Part shown: piece by piece, positions 6,683 through 14,655 of the stretch
Layout: each line of letters opens with the position of its first letter
Position numbering within the stretch: position 1 is the first letter of the stretch
NCBI GenBank assembly: GCA_964494475.1
Contig: CAZBRS010000060.1
Span: 1 to 34,625 of the forward strand
DNA from: CAZBRS01 sp964494475
Lineage (GTDB): Bacteria > Myxococcota_A > UBA9042 > CAZBRS01
Direction: 5' to 3'
DNA length: 34,625 nt
Position numbers and translations under genes: made by a program
Notes under the pieces: model-generated
Told to the model about the DNA's origin: nothing
What the model saw: only the letters and a program-made list of their open reading frames with translations
Databases searched by the model: none

Positions 6683-8428
6683 ATGGTGAGTCGATTTGGA
6701 AAGCTGCCCGCGTTGGTGCTCCTGCTCGCCACCCTGGCCTGCTCCGGCGCGAGCGACGCCGGCGACCCGGTCGACGCGGCGCCCACCGATTCCGCCGGCG
6801 ACACGCCGACCGATGGCTCGATCGACACCGTCGACGCCTCGGACGACGCGTCCGAGGTCGACTCGAACCCGGCCTGCAAGAGCGACGAGCCGTGCTACGA
6901 GCTCGGGCAGCGCGCGTGCGTGGGCGAGAGCAACGCCTGGCGCGCGTGCCTGGAGCTCGCTCCCGGCTGCCTCGGCTGGAGCGACCCCCTGCCCTGCCCC
7001 GCCGCCACCCGCTGCACCAACGGCGCGTGCGAGGCCGAGTGCGTTCCCGACTGCGCGGGACGGGAGTGCGGCGACGACGGCTGTGGCGGCTCGTGCGGCG
7101 ACTGCCCAGCCGGCTCCACGTGCCAGTTGGGCGGCCCTGCCCTGCGTAGCCTTGGCGAAGCAGGGTGCGTGCCCGACGAGGTGCCCCCGATCAACTGCTG
7201 GGACGAGAAGCTGCCCGTCGACCCCTCGGCGTACGACGTGCAGGCCGAGGGGCACTTCGGCGTGACGACCTGGCACTGGAACAGCTCGCTCTCGGTGGCC
7301 TGCGAGACCCACGGCTTCCTGTTGGCGGGCGCGGCCGGCATGAAGGTCCGCGTCTCGGTCGAGGGCACGCCCATCCTGCGGCCCCGTTTGCTGCTGGCCG
7401 ACGTGGCCACGGCCAGCCTGCGCAAGCCGGGCACGCTGTACGGCGACGCCGCCTGCCCCGAGGTCCCCTGCGTGCCCGCGCTGGAGCTGGAGTTACCTTA
7501 CAGCGGCGAGTTCCTGGTGCTCGTGACCTCGTCGGCCTTCACGAAGCCCGGCGCCTACGAGCTGTCGGCCACCTGCCTCGAGAACTGCGAGCGCTCGTAC
7601 TCGCGCTTCCCGCTGGTGCTCTTGCACGGCATGGCAGGCTGGGACACGCTGTTGAACGTCTACACGTACTTCCTGGGCGTCGAGGACGACCTGCGGGGAC
7701 TCGGCTACGACGTGCACACCACCAAGGTGGCCATGCTGAACGACACGCTGTGGCGCGCCACCGAGTTGGAGGGGCAGCTCGAGCAGATCCTGGTCGACAC
7801 CGGCGCGCGCCGGCTCGACCTGGTGGCCCACAGCCAGGGCGGCCTCGACGCGCGCCACTTCATCAGCGCCATGGGGCACGAGGCCGACGTGGCGCTGCTG
7901 GCCACCGTGTCGACCCCGCACCAGGGCTCGGCGCTGGCCGACGGCATGCTGGGCCTGCTGGGCGACGGGCTCGCGGCCGATCTGCTCGGGGGCATCGTCA
8001 ACGTGATCGCCGGCTGGATCGGCGGCAGCGAGAACGACGTGCTGAAGGCCTTCGAGGTGGTCACGGTGCCCTACATGCGCGACGTGTTCAACCCCACCCA
8101 CCCCGACGCGCCGGGCGTCGCGTACTGGTCCTGGAACGCCGAGTCCTGCCGGGATCTCGACCTCGACTGCCGCGCCGCCCACGACGACGAGTGGATCTTC
8201 CCGGCCCTGGCCATCACCTACGCGGTCATGATGGCGTGCCCCCACGACCAGATCGGCTGCGGCCCCAACGACGGCATCGTGCCCGCCAACAGCGCCATCT
8301 GGGGCGAGTGGAAGGGCACGCTCTTCGCCGATCACTGGGACGAGGTCGGGCAGTTCACGACCGGTGGGTTCGACCACAAGGCGCTCTATCGACGCATCGC
8401 CGACATGGCCTTCGAAGCGGGGTTCTAG
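6683..8428 (+). CDS. Secreted/lipid-anchored lipase (alpha/beta hydrolase)
   Basis: 581 aa from the ATG at 6683. The GGAGG is only 2 bases away, so the GTG at 6686 is an alternative start. Signal peptide with lipobox TLAC (Cys20), acidic linker, then one Cys-rich module (ECGDDGCGGSCGDC) of the kind repeated in the gene at the left edge. A beta-sandwich resembling a pre-peptidase C-terminal-type domain follows (about 175-300). The C-terminal half is a bacterial lipase fold: oxyanion segment LVLLHGM, nucleophile elbow AHSQGG (Ser384), STPHQGS, Asp530 in PNDGIVPANSA and His551 in DHWDEVG. This matches true-lipase family I organisation (family knowledge). The predicted reaction is hydrolysis of acyl esters outside the cytoplasm. 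Its stop lies 1 base before the next ATG, so translation is probably coupled. Confidence 0.88.
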   Translation: MVSRFGKLPALVLLLATLACSGASDAGDPVDAAPTDSAGDTPTDGSIDTVDASDDASEVDSNPACKSDEPCYELGQRACVGESNAWRACLELAPGCLGWSDPLPCPAATRCTNGACEAECVPDCAGRECGDDGCGGSCGDCPAGSTCQLGGPALRSLGEAGCVPDEVPPINCWDEKLPVDPSAYDVQAEGHFGVTTWHWNSSLSVACETHGFLLAGAAGMKVRVSVEGTPILRPRLLLADVATASLRKPGTLYGDAACPEVPCVPALELELPYSGEFLVLVTSSAFTKPGAYELSATCLENCERSYSRFPLVLLHGMAGWDTLLNVYTYFLGVEDDLRGLGYDVHTTKVAMLNDTLWRATELEGQLEQILVDTGARRLDLVAHSQGGLDARHFISAMGHEADVALLATVSTPHQGSALADGMLGLLGDGLAADLLGGIVNVIAGWIGGSENDVLKAFEVVTVPYMRDVFNPTHPDAPGVAYWSWNAESCRDLDLDCRAAHDDEWIFPALAITYAVMMACPHDQIGCGPNDGIVPANSAIWGEWKGTLFADHWDEVGQFTTGGFDHKALYRRIADMAFEAGF

Positions 8429-8429
8429 C

Positions 8430-10031
8430 ATGACGCGCTCCCGGATCGTTCGGGCCCTCACGGCCGCTCTCCTGGCCGGGCTCCTTCTCCCGTCCATGAC
8501 GCACTGCGGAGGCGGAGGGGCCGACGACGGGGTCGACGTTTCGGAGATCCTCGATGGGGGCCTCGACGCGACCGGCGCCGACGTTCGCCCCGACGACGCC
8601 ACGCCCGCCGATGCCGACCCCGAGGCCGAGGTCGTGGGGCCGCTGCTCGCGCACGCCCGCGACGGCCGGCTCTACGCCGCCGCCGGCGCCGCCCTCATCA
8701 CGCCCACGGCCGAAAACCACCCCTGCCTGCAACTGCTCGGCGGGACGGGTTCGAACCGCCGGGCCACGGGCGTGCACGACGACCTCGAGGCGCGCGCGCT
8801 GCTGCTGGCCGAGGACGACGCCCACGTGGTGCTCGTGTCGGTCGACCTGGTCGGCTGGCTCGGCTCCGACGTGCGCAAGGTGCAAGACGCGCTGGCGCTC
8901 CGTGGCGTCGATCCGCAGCACGTGATCGTCTCCAGCACGCACACCCACGCCGCGCCCGACACGCTCGGCGTGTGGGGGCCCGAGATCGGCGTCAGCGGCC
9001 GCTGCCCCGAGTACGCCTCCTTCGTGGCCTCGACCGTCGTCGACCTGGTCGAGCGCCTGGCTCCCGACCTGGTGCCGGTCACCGGCGTGGCGGCCGAGGC
9101 GCCCATCGACCTGCCCGAGCTGGTCGTGCCCAGCCTGGTGAACGACTTTCGCCTGCCCGAGGTCCGCAACAACCGCCTGGTCGTGCTGCGCCTCGACGCC
9201 GACGACGGCACCACGGTAGCCAGCCTCGTGAACTGGCACGCCCACCCCGAGGCCATGATCGGCTCGTCCGAGTACTCGGCGGACATGCCGCGCTGGGCAC
9301 GCCTGCGGCTCGAGAAGGAGCTCGGCGGAACGGCCGTCTACCTCTCGGGCACCGTGGGGGGCCTTCAGACCATCCTCGACCTGCCGTTGCCGGCGCGCAC
9401 CGAGGACGGCGAGCCCGTGCTCGAAGGCGGCGTGCCCAAGCTGGTCAGCGAGAACAACGCCGAGAAGGCCTGGAGCGCGGGCCACCTCCTGGCCGAGCTC
9501 GCGCTGGCGGCGCTCGAGGACGGCACCACCCTGGCCGGGGCGCTGACGGTCGACACCCTCACGGCCAAGTTGCCCTTCGAGAACCCCATGATGATCCTGG
9601 GGGTGGCCAGCGACGTCATCCCCGAGCAGCCGCTCGTCGACGATCCCGAGAACTGCGGCTCGTACGGCTGCACGCCCTACGACTTCGTGCGCGTGCGCCT
9701 GGGCGCCCTCGAGTTGGTCACGTTGCCGGGCGAGGTATTCCCAGAGACGTCGGTGGGCCGCGCGGCCACGGCCCACAATTGGGGCACCGACGAGAACGGC
9801 GCCTGGGGCCTGAAGGACTACCCGGCCATCGAGGGCTACCGCACGGCCCTGCCCGCGGGCCACCTGCTCATGGAGGCGGGCCTCGCCAACAACGAGATCG
9901 GCTACCTGGTGCCCGAGAGCGACTTCGTGCCGTCGGACCACCCGAGCTACTACGAGGAGTACTTCTGCGTCAGCCGGCGCGCCGAGCTCGTGGTTCGCGA
10001 GAGCGTGCGGGCGCTGCTGGCGCGGCCGTAG
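8430..10031 (+). CDS. Neutral/alkaline ceramidase-like hydrolase
   Basis: 533 aa from the ATG at 8430, one base after the lipase stop. The N-terminus is a signal peptide, possibly lipidated at Cys26 (MTHC), then an acidic linker. The catalytic region begins near residue 75 with YAAAGAALITP. It shows the metal-site patterns of the neutral/alkaline non-lysosomal ceramidase family: SSTHTHAAPDTLG (His171, His173) and NWHAHPEAM (His270, His272), plus LPGEVFPE near the end. Such enzymes are zinc amidases that cleave N-acyl sphingosine (family knowledge), but the exact substrate here is unknown because the family is broad. Its placement next to a lipase suggests external lipid breakdown, for example of prey or host membranes (inference). 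Confidence 0.8.
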   Translation: MTRSRIVRALTAALLAGLLLPSMTHCGGGGADDGVDVSEILDGGLDATGADVRPDDATPADADPEAEVVGPLLAHARDGRLYAAAGAALITPTAENHPCLQLLGGTGSNRRATGVHDDLEARALLLAEDDAHVVLVSVDLVGWLGSDVRKVQDALALRGVDPQHVIVSSTHTHAAPDTLGVWGPEIGVSGRCPEYASFVASTVVDLVERLAPDLVPVTGVAAEAPIDLPELVVPSLVNDFRLPEVRNNRLVVLRLDADDGTTVASLVNWHAHPEAMIGSSEYSADMPRWARLRLEKELGGTAVYLSGTVGGLQTILDLPLPARTEDGEPVLEGGVPKLVSENNAEKAWSAGHLLAELALAALEDGTTLAGALTVDTLTAKLPFENPMMILGVASDVIPEQPLVDDPENCGSYGCTPYDFVRVRLGALELVTLPGEVFPETSVGRAATAHNWGTDENGAWGLKDYPAIEGYRTALPAGHLLMEAGLANNEIGYLVPESDFVPSDHPSYYEEYFCVSRRAELVVRESVRALLARP

Positions 10032-10038
10032 ATAGCTC

Positions 10039-10066
10039 TTTTCAACCTGCGACGATTGACTATACT
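10039..10066 (+). promoter_or_regulatory. Possible internal promoter before the SGNH genes
   Basis: TTTTCA (10039-10044), 16 bases, TATACT (10061-10066). It lies in the only real gap (54 bases) of the five-gene run and could drive the O-acylation genes separately. The -10 is good and the -35 mediocre. Confidence 0.28.
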
Positions 10067-10085
10067 CGCGCCCCGATCGGATCGG

Positions 10086-11846
10086 ATGCGACGCGTGTCG
10101 ATCAAGACGCTGAAGACGTTGTTCCTCTTCGCCGCGCTGGCGCTGGTGGCCGGGCTCGTCCCCGGGCTCAGCCCGTGGGGGCCCGTCGATCCGGTCACGC
10201 GCGCCCTGGGGCTCGCCCCCGCCGAGCCGCCGACCGGGGCCGACCCCGCCACGCTGGCCGGAGGGGCCCCCTCCGACGAGGCCGACGACTCCGGCGACGC
10301 CGAGTTGGCGACCGCCGCCCTGCGCCTCGAGCAACAACGCGCCCGCGTGCTCGACGACGCGCCCGCCGCGCCCGCCCCCTCCACCGAGGAGGCCGTCGTC
10401 GCGGCGCCGGCGGCGACCGAGCCCTCGCCCCCGACACCGCAGCCCTACGGGCGGGCCCTGCGGGCCGAGCCCTCCGAGGCCGTCGCGCCGACGCCCGTGG
10501 CCGCCACGGCCTCGACCGAACCCGCGCCGGCCGAAGGCCACGACGACGGCGCAGAGGCCGCGAGCGCGCCGCCGGCTCCCGCCCCGACCGCGCCGCCGAC
10601 CGCGCCGCCCGTGGCGCCGGAGACCGACAACGTGCCCGGCAAGGCCGAGCCCGACGTACTGCTCACGACCGCCGGCTACGAGCCCCCCGCCGTGCTCGAC
10701 GACCCCTGCATCCCCTACGGCTCACCAACGTGCCCGCGCCGCGCCCTCGACGGCTTCTTCAAGCGCCTGGCGCGCTCCGAGGCCGGCGAGGCCGGAGCCA
10801 TCACGCGCGTGCTGCACTTCGGCGACTCGGCCATCGCCGGCGACGACGTGACCAGCACGCTACGCGAGCGCTTCCAGACCCGCTTCGGCGACGCCGGCCC
10901 CGGCTTCGTGTTCATCGACAAGCCCTGGAGCTGGTACGGGCGCGCCGGGGTGCGCATGGCCTCCCGCGAAGGCTGGAAGCCCTCGAGCCTCATCTACGAT
11001 CGCATCACCGACGGCGCCTACGGCCTGGGCGGGGTCGCCTTCCAGACCGTGCAGAAGGGCGTCTCGTCGCGGGTCGAGCTCACGTCGCCGCTCTCGGCCG
11101 GGCCCGCCCACGTCGAGCTCTTCTACCTGGGCCAGCCCCTCGGCGGCACGCTGCGCGTCACGGTGGGAGAGGAGGCCCCGCGCGAGATCGACACCGTGGC
11201 CCCCGTCCCCATGAGCGGCTTCGCCAGCTTCGACTCGACGGGCCCCATCGAGCGCGTGGTCGTCGAGACCACGTCGGGCAAGCCGCTGCGCCTGTTCGGC
11301 GTGGTGGTCGAGCACGGCGACCATGGCGTGGTGTGGGACAGCCTGGGCATCGTGGGCGCTCGCGCCATCCACCTCGGCAACTACGACGCCACGCACCTGC
11401 GCGAGCAGATCGCCCGCCGCGATCCGGGCCTCGTCATCCTGCACTTCGGGCTGAACGAGGCCCAGGGCGAGGGCCTGCCCGGCAAGCGCTTCCGCGTGTC
11501 GTTCAAGGCCGTGCTCGACATGGTGCGCCTGTCGGCGCCTCGCGCGTCGTGCATGATCATCGGCCCGTCCGTGGTGGCACGCCTGCAGGGCGGCGTGGCC
11601 GAGACGAGGCCCATCGTGCCGGCGCTGTCCAAGGCCGAGCGCGAGGTGGCGCGCGAGTGCGGCTGCGCGTTCTTCGACACGCTCGGCGCGCTCGGCTCCA
11701 AGGCCCCCGACCTGCTCGGCCACAAGCCGCGCCTGCTCTCGGGCGACTACACCCACCTCACGCGCGCCGGCGCCGAGGCGCTCGGCGAGGCCGTGGCCAA
11801 GGCCCTGCTCTCGGCCTACGAGCAGCGCCGCCCGGCCCCCAGGTGA
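10086..11846 (+). CDS. SGNH-hydrolase-like envelope protein 1
   Basis: 586 aa from the ATG at 10086; a TTG at 10056 is an in-frame alternative but overlaps the probable promoter. An N-terminal membrane segment (LFLFAALALVAGLVPG) is followed by about 190 residues of Ala/Pro/Glu-rich linker, then the SGNH domain. Block I is HFGDSAIAGDD (Ser248), block III is FGLNEA (Gly455, Asn457) and block V is DYTHLTRAG (Asp554, His557). All catalytic residues are present, so activity is plausible. About 220 residues between blocks I and III form a predicted beta insert. The next gene is a paralogue, sharing ECGCAFFDT. With the MBOAT gene downstream, a role in adding or removing O-acetyl groups on a periplasmic or exported polysaccharide is likely, by analogy with AlgJ/AlgX or PatB (established systems). 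Confidence 0.8.
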   Translation: MRRVSIKTLKTLFLFAALALVAGLVPGLSPWGPVDPVTRALGLAPAEPPTGADPATLAGGAPSDEADDSGDAELATAALRLEQQRARVLDDAPAAPAPSTEEAVVAAPAATEPSPPTPQPYGRALRAEPSEAVAPTPVAATASTEPAPAEGHDDGAEAASAPPAPAPTAPPTAPPVAPETDNVPGKAEPDVLLTTAGYEPPAVLDDPCIPYGSPTCPRRALDGFFKRLARSEAGEAGAITRVLHFGDSAIAGDDVTSTLRERFQTRFGDAGPGFVFIDKPWSWYGRAGVRMASREGWKPSSLIYDRITDGAYGLGGVAFQTVQKGVSSRVELTSPLSAGPAHVELFYLGQPLGGTLRVTVGEEAPREIDTVAPVPMSGFASFDSTGPIERVVVETTSGKPLRLFGVVVEHGDHGVVWDSLGIVGARAIHLGNYDATHLREQIARRDPGLVILHFGLNEAQGEGLPGKRFRVSFKAVLDMVRLSAPRASCMIIGPSVVARLQGGVAETRPIVPALSKAEREVARECGCAFFDTLGALGSKAPDLLGHKPRLLSGDYTHLTRAGAEALGEAVAKALLSAYEQRRPAPR

Positions 11847-11847
11847 C

Positions 11848-13224
11848 ATGGCAGCCCGCCGCTTGATCCGGTTGTTCGGGGTCCTGGTAGCTGGCGTGGT
11901 GCTCGCCTGCGTGCGGTGCAGCAGCCCCGAGCTCGAGCCCGAGGCCCCCGAGCAACCTGCGGGCGCGTCCTCGTCGGTGCCGTCGCGGCCCGGCACCTCA
12001 CCCCGCGATCTGCGGGCCCTGCCCGCCGCCCCGACCCCGCTGGCCGAGCCCTCGTCGCGCCCCAGCGTCGAGGGCCTCGGGCGCCTCGAACGCCTGTACG
12101 CGGCGTTGCAGGCCTGCGAGCACGGCGATGCGTCGGCCCGCGCCGCGGTGGTGCTGCTCGGCGACTCCCACACGGCCGCCGATCTGTACGCCAACGACCT
12201 GCGCACCGCCCTGCAGGCGCGCTTCGGCGATCGGGGCCCCGGCTGGGTGCACCCCGGCAAGGTGTGGCGAACCTACAGCCCGCGGCGGGCTCGGGTCGAG
12301 TCGTCGCGGGGCTGGAGCTTCCACCTGGCGCTGGTGCTCGCCCGGCGGTCCCCCGACGCGCTGCCGGCCTTCGGGCTGGGGGGCGTCTCGGCGGTGGCCA
12401 ACCGCGCGGGGGCCTCGTTCCGGGTGGAACCCAACCCCCCCGGTGACGCGCGGCCGTCGGCGCAGACGCTCGATCTCTTCTTCGCGCGCCAGCCGCGCGG
12501 AGGCGCCTTCGCCGTCGAGGTCGACGGGCGCGAGCTGTGGCGCCTCGACGCCGACGCGGCCACCCTCGAGGTCGGCCGCGAGCGCCTGGTGCTCCCCGCC
12601 AACGCCCGCGCCGTGGGGGTGAGGGCGCTCGACGATCGCGGCGTCGAGCTGCACGGGCTCGCGCTCGAGCGCGAGGTGCCCGGCGTGGTGGTCGACACCA
12701 TCGGCGTCAACGGCGCCCGCGCCTCCGACGCCGCGCTGTGGGACTGGCGGCGCCTGGCCTCGTTCGAACTGGCGGCGCGCCGGCCCGACCTCGTGGTCCT
12801 GGCCTTCGGCTCCAACGAGGTCGACGACGACCCCTTCGATCCCGACGCCTACCGCGAGCGCCTCTTCGAGCTGGTCACCGAGACGCGCCGCGTCTCGGAC
12901 CCCTCCCCCGCGTGCCTGCTGCTCGGCCCCCCCGACCGCCAGAAGCGCAACGGCGGCAACGTTTTCCTGACCGTCGACGCCCGCCTCGACGCGATCGTGG
13001 CCGCGCAGCGCGCCATCGCCGACGAGTGCGGCTGCGCGTTCTTCGACACGCGCGAGGCCATGGGCGGGCCGGGCGCCGTGGAGCGCTTCCTGGCCGCCGA
13101 ACCCCCGCTGGCGCAGCCCGACCGCGTGCACCTCACGCGCGCCGGCTACCGCTGGCTGGCCGACACCCTGCTCGGCAGTCTCCTGGTCGGCTACGAGGCG
13201 TGGCTCACCCGCGGAGAGGGCTGA
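11848..13224 (+). CDS. SGNH-hydrolase-like lipoprotein 2
   Basis: 458 aa, starting 1 base after the previous stop. The signal ends VLAC (Cys21), giving a probable lipoprotein; a Pro/Ser-rich linker follows. Block I is LLGDSHTAAD (Ser107, His108), block III FGSNEVDDD (Asn323), block V DRVHLTRAGY (Asp425, His428). The layout with a long beta insert and the ECGCAFFDT motif match the upstream protein, so the pair arose by duplication. This copy has GDSH rather than GDSA, has a shorter linker and is probably anchored by lipid rather than a membrane helix. The two may act at successive steps of acyl transfer or on different substrates (inference). Confidence 0.8.
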   Translation: MAARRLIRLFGVLVAGVVLACVRCSSPELEPEAPEQPAGASSSVPSRPGTSPRDLRALPAAPTPLAEPSSRPSVEGLGRLERLYAALQACEHGDASARAAVVLLGDSHTAADLYANDLRTALQARFGDRGPGWVHPGKVWRTYSPRRARVESSRGWSFHLALVLARRSPDALPAFGLGGVSAVANRAGASFRVEPNPPGDARPSAQTLDLFFARQPRGGAFAVEVDGRELWRLDADAATLEVGRERLVLPANARAVGVRALDDRGVELHGLALEREVPGVVVDTIGVNGARASDAALWDWRRLASFELAARRPDLVVLAFGSNEVDDDPFDPDAYRERLFELVTETRRVSDPSPACLLLGPPDRQKRNGGNVFLTVDARLDAIVAAQRAIADECGCAFFDTREAMGGPGAVERFLAAEPPLAQPDRVHLTRAGYRWLADTLLGSLLVGYEAWLTRGEG

Positions 13225-13226
13225 GC

Positions 13227-14645
13227 ATGGCCTTCACGAGCGCCCTCTACCTCGGCTTCCTCCTGCTCGTCATCCTCTCCACCCGCGTGGCGGGCCGCAC
13301 GCCGAACGTGCGCAACGTGCTGCTGCTCGTCGCCAGCTGGATCTTCTACGCCTGCTGGAACCCCGTGCTCCTGCTGCTGCTGGTCTTCCTGTCGGCCCTC
13401 TTCCACCTGGCGGGCCTGACCATCGCCAACTCGAGCCCGTTCCAGGCCCGGCGCATCCTCCTGCTGGCCGTGGGCGTGTCCTTGGCCGGCCTCGGGGTCT
13501 TCAAGTACACCGGCTTCCTGCTCGACACGGCCCTGACGCTCGCGGCGTGGGTGGGCGTGGGCGTGTCGCGGCCCACGCTCGAGATCGCGCTGCCCATCGG
13601 CATCTCGTTCTACACGTTCGCGGGCATCGCCTACGTAGTCGACGTCTGGCGCCAGAAGATCCCCGCCGAGCCCACGTTCGTGAACACCGCGCTGCTGGTC
13701 GGCTTCTTCCCGGCGGTGGTGGCCGGCCCCATCCCGCGCGCCGACGCCCTGCTGCCCCAGCTGCACCGCGTGCCTCCGGGCGACGCCCTGGCCGAAGGGC
13801 GGGCGCTGGCGCGCATCGTGCGGGGCCTGGTGAAGAAGCTGCTGCTCGCCGACCTCCTGGGCGCCCACCTGGTCGATCGCGTCTTCGATCTGCCCGAGCG
13901 CTTCTCGTCGTTCGAGGCCCTGGCCGCCGCCTACGGCTACACCTTCCAGATCTACTTCGACTTCTCGGGCTACACCGACATCGCCATCGGCTCGGCGGCG
14001 CTGCTCGGGGTCACGCTCAGCGAGAACTTCGACGAGCCGTACCGCGCCACCAACCTGCGCGACTTCTGGCGTCGCTGGCACATCACGCTGTCCAAGTGGC
14101 TGCGCGACTACCTCTACGTGCCGCTGGGCGGCTCGCGCGAGGGGGGCCTGGTCGCGAGCCTCATCATCACCATGGCGCTGGGCGGGCTGTGGCACGGCGC
14201 CGCCTGGACGTTCGTGGCCTGGGGCCTCGTACACGGCGTGGGCCTTGTCATGACGCACGTGTGGCACGACGCGCGCTACAGCCGCCCCTACTTCCGCGAG
14301 CGCAGCCTGCCCTTCCGCAAGGTCGTGTCGTGGCTGGTCACCTTCCACGTGATCACGGCCGCCTGGGTGCTCTTCCGCGCCGAGAGCTTCGCGGGCGCGC
14401 TCGCGGTCTTCCAGCAGATCCTCGCGGGGGTGCCCGGGGTCGAGAACCTGTCGGCCACGGCGTTCCTGCTGCTCGGGGCCAGCGCCGCCGCCATCGCCTT
14501 CCCGACGCGCTGGCTCACGCGCGGCGTCGACCTCTTCGCCGACCTGCCCTCGCCGGCCCAGGCCGCCCTGCTCGTGGTGGCCACCTGGGTGCTGGCGCGC
14601 CTCTCGTCGGGCTCGGTGAGCCCCTTCGTGTACGTTCAGTTCTGA
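13227..14645 (+). CDS. MBOAT-family O-acyltransferase (AlgI-like)
   Basis: 472 aa from the ATG at 13227, which follows GGAGAGGG and lies 2 bases after the previous stop. It is a multi-pass inner-membrane protein with the MBOAT core: IYFDFSGYTDIAIGSAALLG, then DFWRRWHITLSKWLRDYLYV (His285), PLGG and GLWHGAAWTF (His323, the expected catalytic His). This is the AlgI/DltB/PatA-type arrangement (family knowledge), in which acyl groups from a cytoplasmic donor cross the membrane to an extracytoplasmic acceptor. Paired with two SGNH proteins, it should O-acetylate a cell-wall or exported polysaccharide. No glycosyltransferase or polymer-synthesis gene is in the window, so the acceptor is unknown. 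Its stop is 10 bases from that of the convergent prfC. Confidence 0.88.
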   Translation: MAFTSALYLGFLLLVILSTRVAGRTPNVRNVLLLVASWIFYACWNPVLLLLLVFLSALFHLAGLTIANSSPFQARRILLLAVGVSLAGLGVFKYTGFLLDTALTLAAWVGVGVSRPTLEIALPIGISFYTFAGIAYVVDVWRQKIPAEPTFVNTALLVGFFPAVVAGPIPRADALLPQLHRVPPGDALAEGRALARIVRGLVKKLLLADLLGAHLVDRVFDLPERFSSFEALAAAYGYTFQIYFDFSGYTDIAIGSAALLGVTLSENFDEPYRATNLRDFWRRWHITLSKWLRDYLYVPLGGSREGGLVASLIITMALGGLWHGAAWTFVAWGLVHGVGLVMTHVWHDARYSRPYFRERSLPFRKVVSWLVTFHVITAAWVLFRAESFAGALAVFQQILAGVPGVENLSATAFLLLGASAAAIAFPTRWLTRGVDLFADLPSPAQAALLVVATWVLARLSSGSVSPFVYVQF

Positions 14646-14655
14646 GCGCGGGTCT

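Noticed and set aside
10056..10085. TTG start for the first SGNH gene
   Set aside because: It would place the start inside a probable promoter and has no ribosome site; the ATG at 10086 gives a normal signal/anchor sequence.
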